Shown in pieces: positions 1 through 8,767 of a DNA stretch of 64,000 nt. Position numbers and translations under genes: made by a program. The stretch covers positions 1 to 64,000 of the forward strand of contig NZ_JNVB01000009.1 in assembly GCF_000770305.1 (NCBI RefSeq), written 5' to 3'. Within the stretch, counting starts at the first letter, position 1. The number at the start of each line of letters is the position of its first letter. The notes beneath the pieces are model-generated. The model searched no databases and had not been told where the DNA came from. It saw only the letters and a program-made list of their open reading frames with translations. This DNA is from Erwinia oleae. Its GTDB lineage: Bacteria; Pseudomonadota; Gammaproteobacteria; Enterobacterales; Enterobacteriaceae.

Positions 1-311
1 AACTGCGGCGCGGGCGCTTTGCCAGGTAAGACACCATTCATGGCATCCAGGGAGCTGGTCGTGGCGTTGAGCCGATTTTCCGCAATGTATTTCAGCTCGC
101 GCGAGACGTCTGCCGCATGGCGCACGTACCACTGCGCCTGCTCGACGCTGGCATTAAGCTCCTGCCGCACCTGCGACTCTTTTTCGTGCAGCACGTTGAT
201 GATGTAAAAAGCGGTCAGCAGCGCGCCAAGCATCCAGAGCATAAGCGCCAGCGCCCGAAACAGGTAGCGGGAAATGCGTAACGTGGTTCTGAATGAGACA
301 AGATATTTCAA
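1..311 (-). CDS. rcsC: RcsC hybrid sensor kinase, N-terminal part (runs off the left edge)
   Basis: Only about the first 103 codons lie in the window. The reverse-strand translation begins KYLVSFRTTL and continues into a hydrophobic segment (LFRALALMLWMLGALLTAFYI, split over residues 16-36), then a periplasmic stretch containing ELKYIAENRL. This matches the start of RcsC, the inner-membrane hybrid histidine kinase of the Rcs envelope-stress phosphorelay, which passes phosphate to RcsD and RcsB. The kinase, receiver and PAS regions are outside the window. The best start is TTG at 311: no in-frame ATG or GTG exists between it and an upstream stop near 360, and the second residue onward aligns with the family. 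There is no strong Shine-Dalgarno sequence. It lies downstream of gyrA on the same strand, separated by the gyrA terminator. Confidence 0.88.
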   Translation of the reverse strand, partial: MKYLVSFRTTLRISRYLFRALALMLWMLGALLTAFYIINVLHEKESQVRQELNASVEQAQWYVRHAADVSRELKYIAENRLNATTSSLDAMNGVLPGKAPAPQ

Positions 312-459
312 GCGAAACGGCCGATGTTGGATGATGATTGCGGTGGCGTTACAGTACCGTTATGGCAAGTAAAAAGCCAGATCGGTTGAGAGGGTTTCTG
401 ACGGCGTGACGGGTTGCCTCGCCGGTGGCACTCTGCCGCCCGGGAGGAAGCGAGTGGTA

Positions 460-491
460 TAAAAAAAGCCGCTTCAGATGAAGCGGCTTCA
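460..491 (-). terminator. gyrA intrinsic terminator
   Basis: On the minus strand an 11-bp stem (arms 466-476 and 479-489, GC-rich core AGCCGCTTCA) is followed directly by seven T residues (RC of 461-467). It lies about 20 bases after the gyrA stop and should separate gyrA from rcsC transcription. Confidence 0.85.
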
Positions 492-510
492 TTATTAGCG
501 CGGGGAACGA

Positions 511-3150
511 TTACTCGTCCTCATCGCCTTCCGGCGCGTCTTCATCATTTTCCACTTCCGGCGCGATATCGTCCTCGCCTTCCGCGACGCTGCCGTCGAT
601 GGCATCCAGCTCCTCGTCCGCCACCGGCTCAGCAACGCGTTGCAAGCCAACCACGCTTTCGTCTTCGGCGGTGCGGATCAGGATCACGCCCTGGGTGTTG
701 CGTCCCACCACGCTGACTTCCGATACGCGCGTACGCACCAGCGTGCCGGCATCGGTAATCATCATGATCTGATCGCTGTCGACCACCTGCACAGCGCCGA
801 TAACCGGCCCGTTACGCTCGGTCACTTTAATCGAGATCACGCCCTGGGTGGCGCGCGACTTGGTCGGGTATTCCGTGCTGGCGGTACGCTTGCCGTAGCC
901 GTTTTGGGTTACGGTCATGATTGCGCCCTCTTCCTGCGGCACAATCAGCGACACCACGCGATCGCCTTCCGCCAGCCTGATGCCGCGAACGCCGGAAGCG
1001 GTACGCCCCATCGCGCGGACGGCAGTTTCCGCAAAGCGAACAACCTTACCGCCAGCGGAGAAGAGCATTGCCTCGTCGCTGCCGTTGGTCAGCGCCACAC
1101 CGATCAGCTCATCGTCCTCGCGCAGGTTGACGGCGATGATCCCGGCGCTGCGCGGACGGCTGAACTCAGTCAGTGCGGTTTTCTTCACCGTACCGCTCGC
1201 GGTTGCCATAAAGATGTTCCAGCCTTCCGCATATTCACGCACCGGCAGAATGGCGGTGATGCGTTCATTTGCTTCCAGAGGCAGAAGGTTGACGATAGGA
1301 CGCCCGCGCGCGCCGCGGCTGGCTTCCGGCAGCTGATAAACCTTCATCCAGTAGAGACGACCCCGGCTGGAGAAGCACAGAATCGTATCGTGCGTATTCG
1401 CCACCAGCAGGCGATCGATAAAGTCTTCTTCTTTGATACGCGCGGCCGACTTGCCTTTGCCGCCGCGGCGCTGCGCTTCATAGTCGGTCAGCGGCTGATA
1501 CTTCACGTAGCCCTGATGCGACAGCGTAACCACCACGTCTTCCTGGTTGATCAGATCTTCGATATTAATATCGGCGCTGTTGGCGGTGATCTCGGTACGG
1601 CGCTCGTCGCCAAACTGGTCGCGGATCAGCTCCAGCTCTTCGCGGATCACTTCCATCAGGCGCTCTGAGCTTTCCAGAATACGCAGCAGTTCAGCGATCT
1701 GCTCCAGCAGCGCTTTGTACTCATCCAGCAGCTTCTCGTGCTCAAGGCCGGTCAGCTTTTGCAGACGCAAATCCAGAATCGCCTGAGCCTGCTGTTCGGT
1801 CAGATAGTACTGACCGTCGCGGATGCCGAACTCGTCTTCCAGCCATTCAGGGCGCGCGGCATTGTCGCCCGCGCGCTCCAGCATCGCGGAAACGTTGCCC
1901 AGCGCCCACGGACGGGCAACCAGACCCGCTTTAGCTTCTGCCGGGGTTGGCGCGCGACGGATCAGTTCGATAATCGGATCGATATTCGCCAGGGCAATGG
2001 CCAGCGCTTCAAGGATATGCGCACGATCGCGCGCCTTGCGCAGTTCGAAAATGGTACGGCGCGTCACCACTTCGCGACGGTGGCGCACAAACGCTTCCAG
2101 AATATCCTTCAGCGGCATAATTTTTGGCTGGCCCTGATGCAGGGCCACCATATTAATGCCGAAAGAGGTTTGCAGCTGCGTCAGCGAATAGAGGTTGTTC
2201 AGTACCACTTCGCCAACCGCGTCGCGCTTGATTTCAATCACAATGCGCATGCCGTCTTTATCGGACTCATCGCGTAGCGCGCTGATGCCTTCAAGACGCT
2301 TCTCTTTGACTAACTCAGCCATCTTCTCGATCAGACGCGCTTTGTTAACCTGATAGGGAATTTCATGAATGATGATGGTTTCGCGGCCGGTCTTCGCATC
2401 CGTTTCCACTTCGCCGCGCGCACGGATGTAAATTTTGCCGCGTCCGGTACGGTAAGCTTCTTCAATGCCACGCCGACCGTTGATGATCGCGGCCGTGGGG
2501 AAGTCTGGCCCCGGGATATGCTCCATCAGCCCTTCAATGCTGATGTTCTCATCATCAATGTAGGCCAGGCAGCCGTTGATCACTTCGGTAAGGTTATGAG
2601 GAGGAATATTAGTCGCCATGCCGACCGCAATACCGGACGAACCGTTAACCAGCAGGTTCGGGATTTTCGTCGGCATGACTTCCGGGATCTGCTCGGTGCC
2701 ATCGTAGTTTGGCACAAAGTCGACGGTCTCTTTTTCGAGATCCGACAGCAGCTCATGGGCAATTTTGGACATGCGAACTTCGGTATAACGCATTGCTGCG
2801 GCTGAGTCGCCGTCGACGGAACCGAAGTTGCCCTGACCATCTACCAGCATGTAGCGCAGCGAAAACGGCTGCGCCATACGCACAATGGTGTCGTAGACGG
2901 CGGTATCACCGTGAGGGTGATATTTACCGATAACGTCACCGACGACGCGAGCAGATTTTTTATAGGGTTTGTTCCAGTCGTTGCCCAGAACATTCATGGC
3001 GTAGAGGACGCGGCGATGCACAGGCTTCAGGCCATCCCGTACATCCGGCAGTGCGCGGCCAACAATGACCGACATTGCGTAATCCAGATAAGAGTTCTTT
3101 AACTCTTCTTCAATATTGACCGGTGTGATTTCTCTGGCCAGGTCGCTCAT
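511..3150 (-). CDS. gyrA: DNA gyrase subunit A
   Basis: Type II topoisomerase subunit that breaks and rejoins DNA; with GyrB it introduces negative supercoils using ATP. The 879-residue product is close to the usual 875. Visible landmarks: the catalytic tyrosine Y122 in AAMRYTEVR, the quinolone-resistance-determining region [12 protein letters not shown] (residues 77-87), the GyrA box QRRGGKG that starts the C-terminal DNA-wrapping domain, six blade-like repeats after it, and a strongly acidic tail ([14 protein letters not shown]). Residue 83 is Thr rather than the E. coli Ser; Asp87 is kept. The ATG is preceded by AAGGA at about 10 bases. It is divergent from ubiG and ends at an intrinsic terminator. 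Confidence 0.98.
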   Translation of the reverse strand: MSDLAREITPVNIEEELKNSYLDYAMSVIVGRALPDVRDGLKPVHRRVLYAMNVLGNDWNKPYKKSARVVGDVIGKYHPHGDTAVYDTIVRMAQPFSLRYMLVDGQGNFGSVDGDSAAAMRYTEVRMSKIAHELLSDLEKETVDFVPNYDGTEQIPEVMPTKIPNLLVNGSSGIAVGMATNIPPHNLTEVINGCLAYIDDENISIEGLMEHIPGPDFPTAAIINGRRGIEEAYRTGRGKIYIRARGEVETDAKTGRETIIIHEIPYQVNKARLIEKMAELVKEKRLEGISALRDESDKDGMRIVIEIKRDAVGEVVLNNLYSLTQLQTSFGINMVALHQGQPKIMPLKDILEAFVRHRREVVTRRTIFELRKARDRAHILEALAIALANIDPIIELIRRAPTPAEAKAGLVARPWALGNVSAMLERAGDNAARPEWLEDEFGIRDGQYYLTEQQAQAILDLRLQKLTGLEHEKLLDEYKALLEQIAELLRILESSERLMEVIREELELIRDQFGDERRTEITANSADINIEDLINQEDVVVTLSHQGYVKYQPLTDYEAQRRGGKGKSAARIKEEDFIDRLLVANTHDTILCFSSRGRLYWMKVYQLPEASRGARGRPIVNLLPLEANERITAILPVREYAEGWNIFMATASGTVKKTALTEFSRPRSAGIIAVNLREDDELIGVALTNGSDEAMLFSAGGKVVRFAETAVRAMGRTASGVRGIRLAEGDRVVSLIVPQEEGAIMTVTQNGYGKRTASTEYPTKSRATQGVISIKVTERNGPVIGAVQVVDSDQIMMITDAGTLVRTRVSEVSVVGRNTQGVILIRTAEDESVVGLQRVAEPVADEELDAIDGSVAEGEDDIAPEVENDEDAPEGDEDE

Positions 3151-3195
3151 GGAGGCGCTTTCCTTCTAAATTATTCCCGGATTCAAAGGTGCGAA

Positions 3196-3224
3196 AGTAT
3201 ATCACCTTTAGCGATGGCGGTGAA
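3196..3224 (-). promoter_or_regulatory. Probable gyrA sigma-70 promoter
   Basis: A -10 element TATACT (3201-3196) lies 17 bases from a -35-like TTCACC (3224-3219) on the minus strand, about 45 bases upstream of the gyrA ATG. In E. coli the gyrA promoter is controlled by supercoiling through its -10 region; that control here is inference. Confidence 0.55.
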
Positions 3225-3259
3225 CGGAAAGCGTGATTTTGCCCGCTTTAATGGCCGCC

Positions 3260-3289
3260 TGCACATGGGGTCAGAGAAAGAGGTATACT
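3260..3289 (+). promoter_or_regulatory. Probable ubiG promoter
   Basis: TATACT at 3284-3289 with a weak -35 (TGCACA, 3260-3265) and an 18-base spacer, about 30 bases upstream of the ubiG start. Motif inspection only. Confidence 0.45.
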
Positions 3290-3319
3290 CTAGTACAAAC
3301 TTTACAGCCAGGAACGGAA

Positions 3320-4051
3320 ATGAAGAGTGAAACAGGGGCAGCAGCCAACGTCGACAGCAGTGAAATTGCGAAATTTGAAGCAGTGGCGTCCCGCTGGTGG
3401 GATCTGGAAGGCGAGTTCAAGCCGCTGCACCGCATTAACCCACTGCGCCTTGGCTATATCGCTCAGCACAGCGACGGCCTGTTTGGTAAAAAAGTGCTGG
3501 ACGTTGGCTGCGGCGGCGGCATTCTCGCCGAGAGCATGGCGCGTGAAGGCGCGGAGGTGACCGGCCTGGATATGGGCGCCGAACCGTTAGAGATCGCACG
3601 CCTGCACGCGCTGGAGAGCGGCCTCAACGTCAGTTATGTTCAGCAGACCGTGGAAGAGCACGCTGAGCAGTTTGCAGGTCAGTACGACGTGGTTACCTGC
3701 ATGGAGATGCTGGAACACGTTCCCGATCCGCGTTCGGTGGTGCAGGCTTGTGCAAAACTGGTCAAGCCCGGCGGCGAGGTCTTTTTCTCGACGCTCAATC
3801 GCAACAGCAAATCATGGCTGATGGCGATTATCGGCGCAGAGTATATTTTGCGCATGGTGCCGCGCGGCACTCACGATATCAAAAAATTTATTCGTCCCGG
3901 CGAGCTACTGGGTTGGGTGGATGAAACCTCGCTGCGTGAGCAGCACATCATCGGCCTGCACTACAATCCGCTGACTAACAAATTCAAACTGGCGCCGGGT
4001 GTGGATGTGAATTATATGGTGCATACGCGCCACGCCGATTCTGCACGATAA
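3320..4051 (+). CDS. ubiG: Ubiquinone O-methyltransferase UbiG
   Basis: SAM-dependent methyltransferase that performs both O-methylation steps of ubiquinone synthesis, at the membrane-associated Ubi complex. The 243-residue product contains the conserved opening [23 protein letters not shown]-binding motif [14 protein letters not shown], and EMLEHVPDP (motif II region). The reading frame is open back to 3233, but the ATG at 3320 is chosen because an AGGAACGG Shine-Dalgarno precedes it and its length matches the family (about 240). It is divergent from gyrA and followed by a hairpin terminator. In E. coli it is followed by yfaL; here that position holds two unrelated genes. Confidence 0.97.
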   Translation: MKSETGAAANVDSSEIAKFEAVASRWWDLEGEFKPLHRINPLRLGYIAQHSDGLFGKKVLDVGCGGGILAESMAREGAEVTGLDMGAEPLEIARLHALESGLNVSYVQQTVEEHAEQFAGQYDVVTCMEMLEHVPDPRSVVQACAKLVKPGGEVFFSTLNRNSKSWLMAIIGAEYILRMVPRGTHDIKKFIRPGELLGWVDETSLREQHIIGLHYNPLTNKFKLAPGVDVNYMVHTRHADSAR

Positions 4052-4056
4052 AATAT

Positions 4057-4081
4057 AACGGGCCAGAATAACTGGCCCGTT
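4057..4081. terminator. Hairpin between convergent ubiG and the orphan operon
   Basis: Ten-bp stem AACGGGCCAG / CTGGCCCGTT (4057-4066 and 4072-4081) with an AATAA loop, starting 5 bases after the ubiG stop and ending 4 bases before the stop of the convergent gene. The tail on the plus side is short (TTT). It may serve both directions. Confidence 0.7.
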
Positions 4082-4085
4082 TAAC

Positions 4086-4850
4086 TTATCCTCCAACTAT
4101 AGCCGTCACATCAGTATCCAAATCGAGCACCGAAATGACCATTTTATTTTGTCCGTCAGCCTGTCGACCTGCTGAGACAGAAACCAGTTTAAACGGCTTT
4201 CCTTGTGAATTAAAAATAACAAAACAGGGAGACCGGGCAACAGAGCCGACATCAGCAAAAGTTAACTTAGAAATTGTCCGGCCAAATATGCCTGAACTGT
4301 CATTCTCGTCTTCATTAACGAGACTTAACTCGCTTGATTCAAATTGCCAGGCACCCAGATCTGCTTTATAGCGATAACGGCAGTGAAAGGCGAGTAATTC
4401 TTCAGCATCGTAATCATTAAAGATAAAACAAAATTTGAAGCTGGCAATTTCACTGGATGTGTTTCCTGACTGATAATGCGGCGTAAGCGTTCGGCTGGTT
4501 TCTGCATTCTGCGGAAGGATACCGCCATGGGCCATGGTATCGCCGCTGCTCGGTGACCCCAGTACAGGGATGGTAACAATATCTGATGAAAAATTAATAA
4601 CAGATATATCCAGCCTTTTTTTCCTGCTTTCAGCCGCAGCAAGTGCCTGCTGCTGTTTTTGCTTAATGCTGTTAGCGAGTGCGGAGCCACCATAAACAAT
4701 AGAAGATATCGCCGACAAAAAACCAATCGTCAACATAAAAACACGGGAGTTATTCGCATTATCTTTTAAATTGCGTGTTTCGAGATCGCGCAATGCGATC
4801 TGTACTAAACGAAAATCGTCCGATATGCGCATAATATATTTATTTGGCAT
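4086..4850 (-). CDS. Unrecognised protein with one hydrophobic segment; second gene of an accessory pair
   Basis: I do not recognise this 254-residue protein. The ATG at 4850 is chosen over an upstream in-frame TTG (4862) because GAGG sits 6 bases before it. Seen: a short charged N-terminus (1-37); a hydrophobic segment at about 38-58 (VFMLTIGFLSAISSIVYGG); a Lys/Gln/Ala-rich, probably helical linker at 62-80; then a region of alternating hydrophobic and polar residues suggesting beta-sandwich structure, including DISVINFSSDIV and HGGILPQN. No catalytic motif is evident. A similar arrangement and a similar N(Y/F)(T/S)...G-I-(I/L)-x-P-x-N pattern occur in the upstream gene, so the two are probably diverged paralogues. 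Composition is more AT-rich than the flanking housekeeping genes, suggesting transfer. A secreted or membrane-acting toxin or effector is possible but unproven. Confidence 0.75.
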   Translation of the reverse strand: MPNKYIMRISDDFRLVQIALRDLETRNLKDNANNSRVFMLTIGFLSAISSIVYGGSALANSIKQKQQQALAAAESRKKRLDISVINFSSDIVTIPVLGSPSSGDTMAHGGILPQNAETSRTLTPHYQSGNTSSEIASFKFCFIFNDYDAEELLAFHCRYRYKADLGAWQFESSELSLVNEDENDSSGIFGRTISKLTFADVGSVARSPCFVIFNSQGKPFKLVSVSAGRQADGQNKMVISVLDLDTDVTAIVGG

Positions 4851-4887
4851 ACACCACCTCAAAATAAATGTCTAAAAGAGATAACAA

Positions 4888-5766
4888 TCAAATTCTGATG
4901 AGATTGATTTGTACCAGCCCACCGTTACCAAATGCATTTCGATATGCCTCGTAGGACTCATAATCATAGTGAACAAGAGGGCAAGAGATAACCAACAGAA
5001 AATTTACATTCAGGCGATGGATCTTAATCGCCATCATTTTCCCTCCTGGATAGTCCGTCCAGACGCGGTCTAAATTATCCCAGTCTGACTGGGTGTTTTC
5101 GGTAATGTTATCCAAACTTACAGTATAATACGCATTACTCATCATTGTGGAGTAATTAATAGTTAGTCCTTCCAGCCGAATAAGTGAAAATCTGTTATCT
5201 TTTGACAGTGCATTTCGACTACATCGAAATTTTAATTTAAATCCTAAAGGCTCTCCAATTTCTGAGTCTAAATCTGTTCGGACATCCTGCCAGGAAAAAC
5301 CAACTTCAAATGTATAATTCAAAAGAGGACGGTCGGTATTTTTTGAACTTAACCAGGTCACTTTAATTGCACCACTGTTCCCTGGCTGGATGATGCCTTC
5401 ATAAGGGATAGTATTATAACCCGCATGAGATGCCACCGGCACTGAGGCATCAGTATGTACCAGTGTACCGCCAGTATAGTTATTAATACGATATTTATCA
5501 CCAAAGGTAGCCGTACCGGGGCCGGCTTCCATATCCATAAATAACGCAGCAAGGGAAAGGAAGCTACCCGCCATTGAAACAGCCGATGCGCCATTATTCA
5601 TGATGTCAATCGGATTACTGGCACGCAGGGCAGAGGCTGACGCACTATTTTTCCTGGTTTGATTGCTTAACTGCATAAGCTGTTGTGCAATAAATGTTGC
5701 GCCATGATGTCTGTAATAGGGCGTTTCAATATAAGTACTTTCCCCACCGGACTTATACATTCTCAT
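4888..5766 (-). CDS. Unrecognised protein, first gene of the accessory pair
   Basis: Function not recognised; 292 residues. The ATG at 5766 has a good GGAG at 7 bases. Seen: a polar N-terminal section (1-55) with many Ser/Ala/Gln; a hydrophobic stretch at about 60-77 (ASAVSMAGSFLSLAALFM); a Gly-rich turn (AGPGTATFGD); then a probable beta-rich domain from about 91 beginning YRINNYTGGTLV and containing PYEGIIQPGNSGAIKV. The C-terminal third is rich in aromatic residues and ends QINLIRI. There is no cleavable signal peptide and only two Cys (182, 262). The next gene starts 37 bases downstream on the same strand, so they are probably co-transcribed. The Asn-aromatic-Thr opening and the 'P-x-x-x-I-x-P' turn vaguely recall small beta-sandwich pore-formers (aegerolysin/actinoporin-like), but this is only an impression. 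AT-rich relative to its surroundings. Confidence 0.75.
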   Translation of the reverse strand: MRMYKSGGESTYIETPYYRHHGATFIAQQLMQLSNQTRKNSASASALRASNPIDIMNNGASAVSMAGSFLSLAALFMDMEAGPGTATFGDKYRINNYTGGTLVHTDASVPVASHAGYNTIPYEGIIQPGNSGAIKVTWLSSKNTDRPLLNYTFEVGFSWQDVRTDLDSEIGEPLGFKLKFRCSRNALSKDNRFSLIRLEGLTINYSTMMSNAYYTVSLDNITENTQSDWDNLDRVWTDYPGGKMMAIKIHRLNVNFLLVISCPLVHYDYESYEAYRNAFGNGGLVQINLIRI

Positions 5767-6274
5767 TGTTTATCTCCAAACATTAAATGAAATTTAATCA
5801 CTTTCCACACTTTAATTATCAATTCAATTTTAGCGTTATTCCCAAATCATTCAATAGCAATCACAAAATTATTATTAACCTCTTAACAATAAAAAATGTT
5901 AGTGTGACAAATGATCTCTTATATAAAGATATTAATTTCAGCTTTTTAAATTCCTCCTGTAAAACGTTCCGTTGGTTGCGTTTTATAAATTACCAGATGC
6001 CCTGTTTTTTTCTATGCCGTTCCGTTGTGCTGTAAAAGGAACACGCTGTTTGCTGCCGACTGACCCGGAACAGCACGAAAATCACAGACGGGACGAGGCG
6101 GCGCAGCGTTCTGCGCCTCAGAAAGCGGTCGGCGATCAAATTTCAAAAAAAAATATCAAGCGCTTGACTTCTCCCCGCCCCTTTAGGAACGCGGGCTTAA
6201 GAAAAAATCACCCCGCTGGACAGTAAAATCAACCGAAAATCAAGCCTTGTTAAGCGCCAATAAATTACTAAAAT

Positions 6275-6322
6275 ACTCACCATATTGTTACTCGCAGTTA
6301 ACCTACCCCCTATATATAGTGT
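6275..6322. promoter_or_regulatory. Paired NrdR boxes upstream of nrdA
   Basis: The proximal box at 6307-6322 (CCCCTATATATAGTGT) matches 14 of 16 positions of the NrdR consensus aCaCwAtATaTwGtgt. The distal box at 6275-6290 (ACTCACCATATTGTTA) matches 11 of 16. Their starts are 32 bases apart, about three helical turns, the spacing known for cooperative NrdR binding. The proximal box would cover the likely -10 region, consistent with repression of ribonucleotide reductase genes by nucleotide-bound NrdR. Confidence 0.75.
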
Positions 6323-6363
6323 TTATCCACAGACTTACGCACATCCGGGCGCACTGTGTATAA
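6323..6363. promoter_or_regulatory. Two DnaA boxes upstream of nrdA
   Basis: TTATCCACA at 6323-6331 (plus) and TGTGTATAA at 6355-6363 (minus, TTATACACA) both match the 9-mer TTATNCACA exactly. Their start coordinates are 32 bases apart and they lie just downstream of the NrdR boxes. DnaA control of nrdAB is established in E. coli, coupling dNTP synthesis to replication initiation. Confidence 0.75.
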
Positions 6364-6404
6364 GCAGGGGATATTTTCGACTCACGGACAGGACACCACG
6401 CAAC

Positions 6405-8690
6405 ATGAATCAGAGTCTGCTTGTCACTAAACGCGATGGCCGCACCGAACGCATTAACCTCGATAAAATCCACCGTGTGCTTGATTGGGCTGCCGAAGGT
6501 CTGGAAAACGTCTCCGTTTCTCAGGTTGAGCTGCGTTCTCACATCCAGTTCTACGAAGGGATCAAAACCTCCGACATCCACGAAACCATTATCAAGTCGG
6601 CGGCGGATCTGATCTCCCGCGAGGCGCCTGACTATCAGTACATGGCCGCGCGCCTGGCGATTTTTCACCTGCGTAAACAGGCTTATGGCCAGTTTGAACC
6701 GCCGACGCTCTACGACCAGGTGAAGCGTATGGTCGATCTCGGCAAGTACGATCGCCACCTGCTGGAAGATTACAGTGAGGACGAGTTCACCCAGATGGAC
6801 GGCTTTATCGACCACTGGCGCGACATGAACTTCTCCTATGCGGCGGTAAAACAGCTTGAAGGCAAATACCTGGTGCAGAACCGCGTCACCGGTGATATCT
6901 ACGAAAGCGCGCAGTTCCTCTATATTCTTGTGGCGGCCTGCCTGTTCTCCGGCTACCCGCGCGAGACGCGTCTTGACTACGTGAAGCGTTTCTACGACGC
7001 CATCTCTACCTTTAAAATTTCACTGCCGACGCCGATCATGTCCGGCGTGCGCACCCCAACCCGCCAGTTCAGCTCCTGCGTGCTTATCGAGTGCGGCGAC
7101 AGCCTCGACTCGATCAACGCCACCTCCAGCGCTATCGTGAAATACGTTTCCCAACGCGCCGGGATCGGCATTAACGCCGGCCGCATCCGCGCGCTGGGCA
7201 GTCCGATCCGCGGCGGCGAAGCGTTCCACACCGGCTGTATTCCTTTTTATAAGCATTTCCAGACGGCGGTGAAATCCTGCTCGCAGGGCGGCGTGCGCGG
7301 CGGTGCGGCCACGCTGTTCTACCCGATGTGGCATCTGGAAGTGGAAAGCCTGCTGGTGTTAAAAAATAACCGTGGCGTGGAAGGCAACCGCGTGCGTCAT
7401 ATGGACTATGGCGTGCAGATCAACAAGCTGATGTACCAGCGCCTGCTTAAAGGTGAAGACATCACCCTGTTCAGCCCGTCGGACGTGCCCGGCCTGTACG
7501 ATGCGTTCTTCGCCGATCAGGACGAGTTCGAGCGTCTTTATACGAAATATGAGAAAGACGACAGCATCCGCAAGGAGCGTTTGAAGGCGGTCGATCTCTT
7601 CTCGCTGATGATGCAGGAGCGCGCTTCGACGGGACGTATCTATATTCAGAACGTCGATCACTGCAACACCCACAGCCCGTTTGATGCCACCATCGCGCCG
7701 GTGCGCCAGTCAAACCTGTGTCTGGAGATTGCATTACCGACCAAACCGCTGCTGGACGTGAACGACGAAAACGGCGAAATCGCGCTCTGCACGCTCTCCG
7801 CATTCAACCTTGGCGTCATTGACAGCCTGGACGATTTGCAGGAGCTGGCGACCCTCGCCGTCCGCGCGCTGGATGCGCTGCTGGATTATCAGGACTATCC
7901 GATCCCGGCGGCGCAGCGCGGCGCAATGGGCCGCCGCACGCTGGGCATTGGCGTGATTAACTTCGCCTACTATCTGGCGAAAAACGGCGTGCGCTACTCG
8001 GACGGCAGCGCCAACAACCTGACGCACAAAACCTTTGAAGCCATTCAGTACTGGCTGCTGAAGGCTTCGAACGAACTGGCAAAAGAACAAGGCGCCTGCC
8101 CGTGGTTCAATGAAACCACCTATGCGCAGGGCATCCTGCCGATCGACACCTACAAAAAAGATCTGGATGCCATCAGCGATGAACCGCTGCATCTCGACTG
8201 GGAAGCGCTGCGTGAAGCGATCAAAACGCACGGTCTGCGCAACTCAACGCTGTCGGCCCTGATGCCGTCGGAAACCTCCTCGCAGATTTCGAATGCCACG
8301 AATGGCATTGAGCCGCCGCGCGGCCACATCAGCATCAAAGCCTCAAAGGACGGCATCCTGCGCCAGGTGGTGCCGGAGTACGAACGCCTGAAGGATAACT
8401 ATGAGCTGCTGTGGGATATGCCGAACAACGACGGCTATCTGCAACTGGTCGGTCTGATGCAGAAGTTTATCGATCAGGCTATTTCCTCGAACACCAACTA
8501 CGATCCCAAGCGCTTCGCCAACGGTCGTGTGCCGATGAAACAGCTGTTGAAAGACCTGCTGACCGCCTATAAATTCGGCGTAAAAACGCTCTACTATCAG
8601 AACACCCGTGACGGTGCGGAAGATGCACAGGACGACCTTGCGCCTTCCATTCAGGACGACGGCTGCGAAAGCGGCGCCTGCAAAATCTAA
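6405..8690 (+). CDS. nrdA: Ribonucleoside-diphosphate reductase 1, alpha subunit
   Basis: Large subunit of class Ia ribonucleotide reductase; reduces NDPs to dNDPs in the cytoplasm using a radical relayed from NrdB. From the ATG at 6405 (start [12 protein letters not shown]) the product is 761 residues, the E. coli length; the frame is open further upstream but that part contains the regulatory sites. An N-terminal ATP-cone (about 1-95) carries the activity site. Active-site features are present: first redox Cys in [11 protein letters not shown], radical Cys in SNLCLEIA, partner Cys in VDHCNTHS, the tyrosine pair [10 protein letters not shown], and the C-terminal shuttle cysteines C754 and C759 in CESGACKI. 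Operon with nrdB and yfaE. Confidence 0.98.
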   Translation: MNQSLLVTKRDGRTERINLDKIHRVLDWAAEGLENVSVSQVELRSHIQFYEGIKTSDIHETIIKSAADLISREAPDYQYMAARLAIFHLRKQAYGQFEPPTLYDQVKRMVDLGKYDRHLLEDYSEDEFTQMDGFIDHWRDMNFSYAAVKQLEGKYLVQNRVTGDIYESAQFLYILVAACLFSGYPRETRLDYVKRFYDAISTFKISLPTPIMSGVRTPTRQFSSCVLIECGDSLDSINATSSAIVKYVSQRAGIGINAGRIRALGSPIRGGEAFHTGCIPFYKHFQTAVKSCSQGGVRGGAATLFYPMWHLEVESLLVLKNNRGVEGNRVRHMDYGVQINKLMYQRLLKGEDITLFSPSDVPGLYDAFFADQDEFERLYTKYEKDDSIRKERLKAVDLFSLMMQERASTGRIYIQNVDHCNTHSPFDATIAPVRQSNLCLEIALPTKPLLDVNDENGEIALCTLSAFNLGVIDSLDDLQELATLAVRALDALLDYQDYPIPAAQRGAMGRRTLGIGVINFAYYLAKNGVRYSDGSANNLTHKTFEAIQYWLLKASNELAKEQGACPWFNETTYAQGILPIDTYKKDLDAISDEPLHLDWEALREAIKTHGLRNSTLSALMPSETSSQISNATNGIEPPRGHISIKASKDGILRQVVPEYERLKDNYELLWDMPNNDGYLQLVGLMQKFIDQAISSNTNYDPKRFANGRVPMKQLLKDLLTAYKFGVKTLYYQNTRDGAEDAQDDLAPSIQDDGCESGACKI

Positions 8691-8695
8691 TCCAC

Positions 8696-8745
8696 AGGGG
8701 CAGAGCGTTTGCCCCTTGTTACTTTCTCCGGGCCGGTTTCCGGCC
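8696..8745 (+). other. Two intercistronic hairpins between nrdA and nrdB
   Basis: AGGGGCA/TGCCCCT (8696-8702 and 8710-8716) and GGCCGG-TTT-CCGGCC (8731-8745) fold as consecutive stem-loops in the 77-base spacer, the second ending 22 bases before the nrdB ATG. Neither has a proper U-run, so mRNA processing or stabilisation is more likely than termination. Confidence 0.5.
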
Positions 8746-8767
8746 TGTGCCTGACGGATTGACGCTT

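Larger units (their letters stand above)
5767..6404. other. 638-base intergenic region between the accessory pair and nrdA
   Basis: The first 230 bases (to about 6000) are very AT-rich and look like the tail of the inserted segment, presumably holding the promoter for the leftward orphan genes. Short open frames at 5787-6035 and 5972-6226 lack convincing ribosome sites or recognisable products. GC content rises after 6050. The last 130 bases carry the nrdA regulatory sites listed separately. No integrase, tRNA or direct repeats were seen at the junction. Confidence 0.6.

Noticed and set aside
640-1668. 342-codon open frame antisense to gyrA
   Set aside because: Mirror of a GC-rich conserved gene; low-complexity His/Arg/Gln-rich product with no homology pattern and no ribosome site.
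5787-6035. 82-codon frame in the AT-rich spacer upstream of the orphan pair
   Set aside because: Asn/Phe/Ile-rich translation typical of AT-rich non-coding DNA; no Shine-Dalgarno sequence.
6164-6192. TTGACT at 6164-6169 as a -35 for nrdA
   Set aside because: No acceptable -10 at 16-18 bases; the TATATATAG near 6311 within the NrdR box is a better -10.
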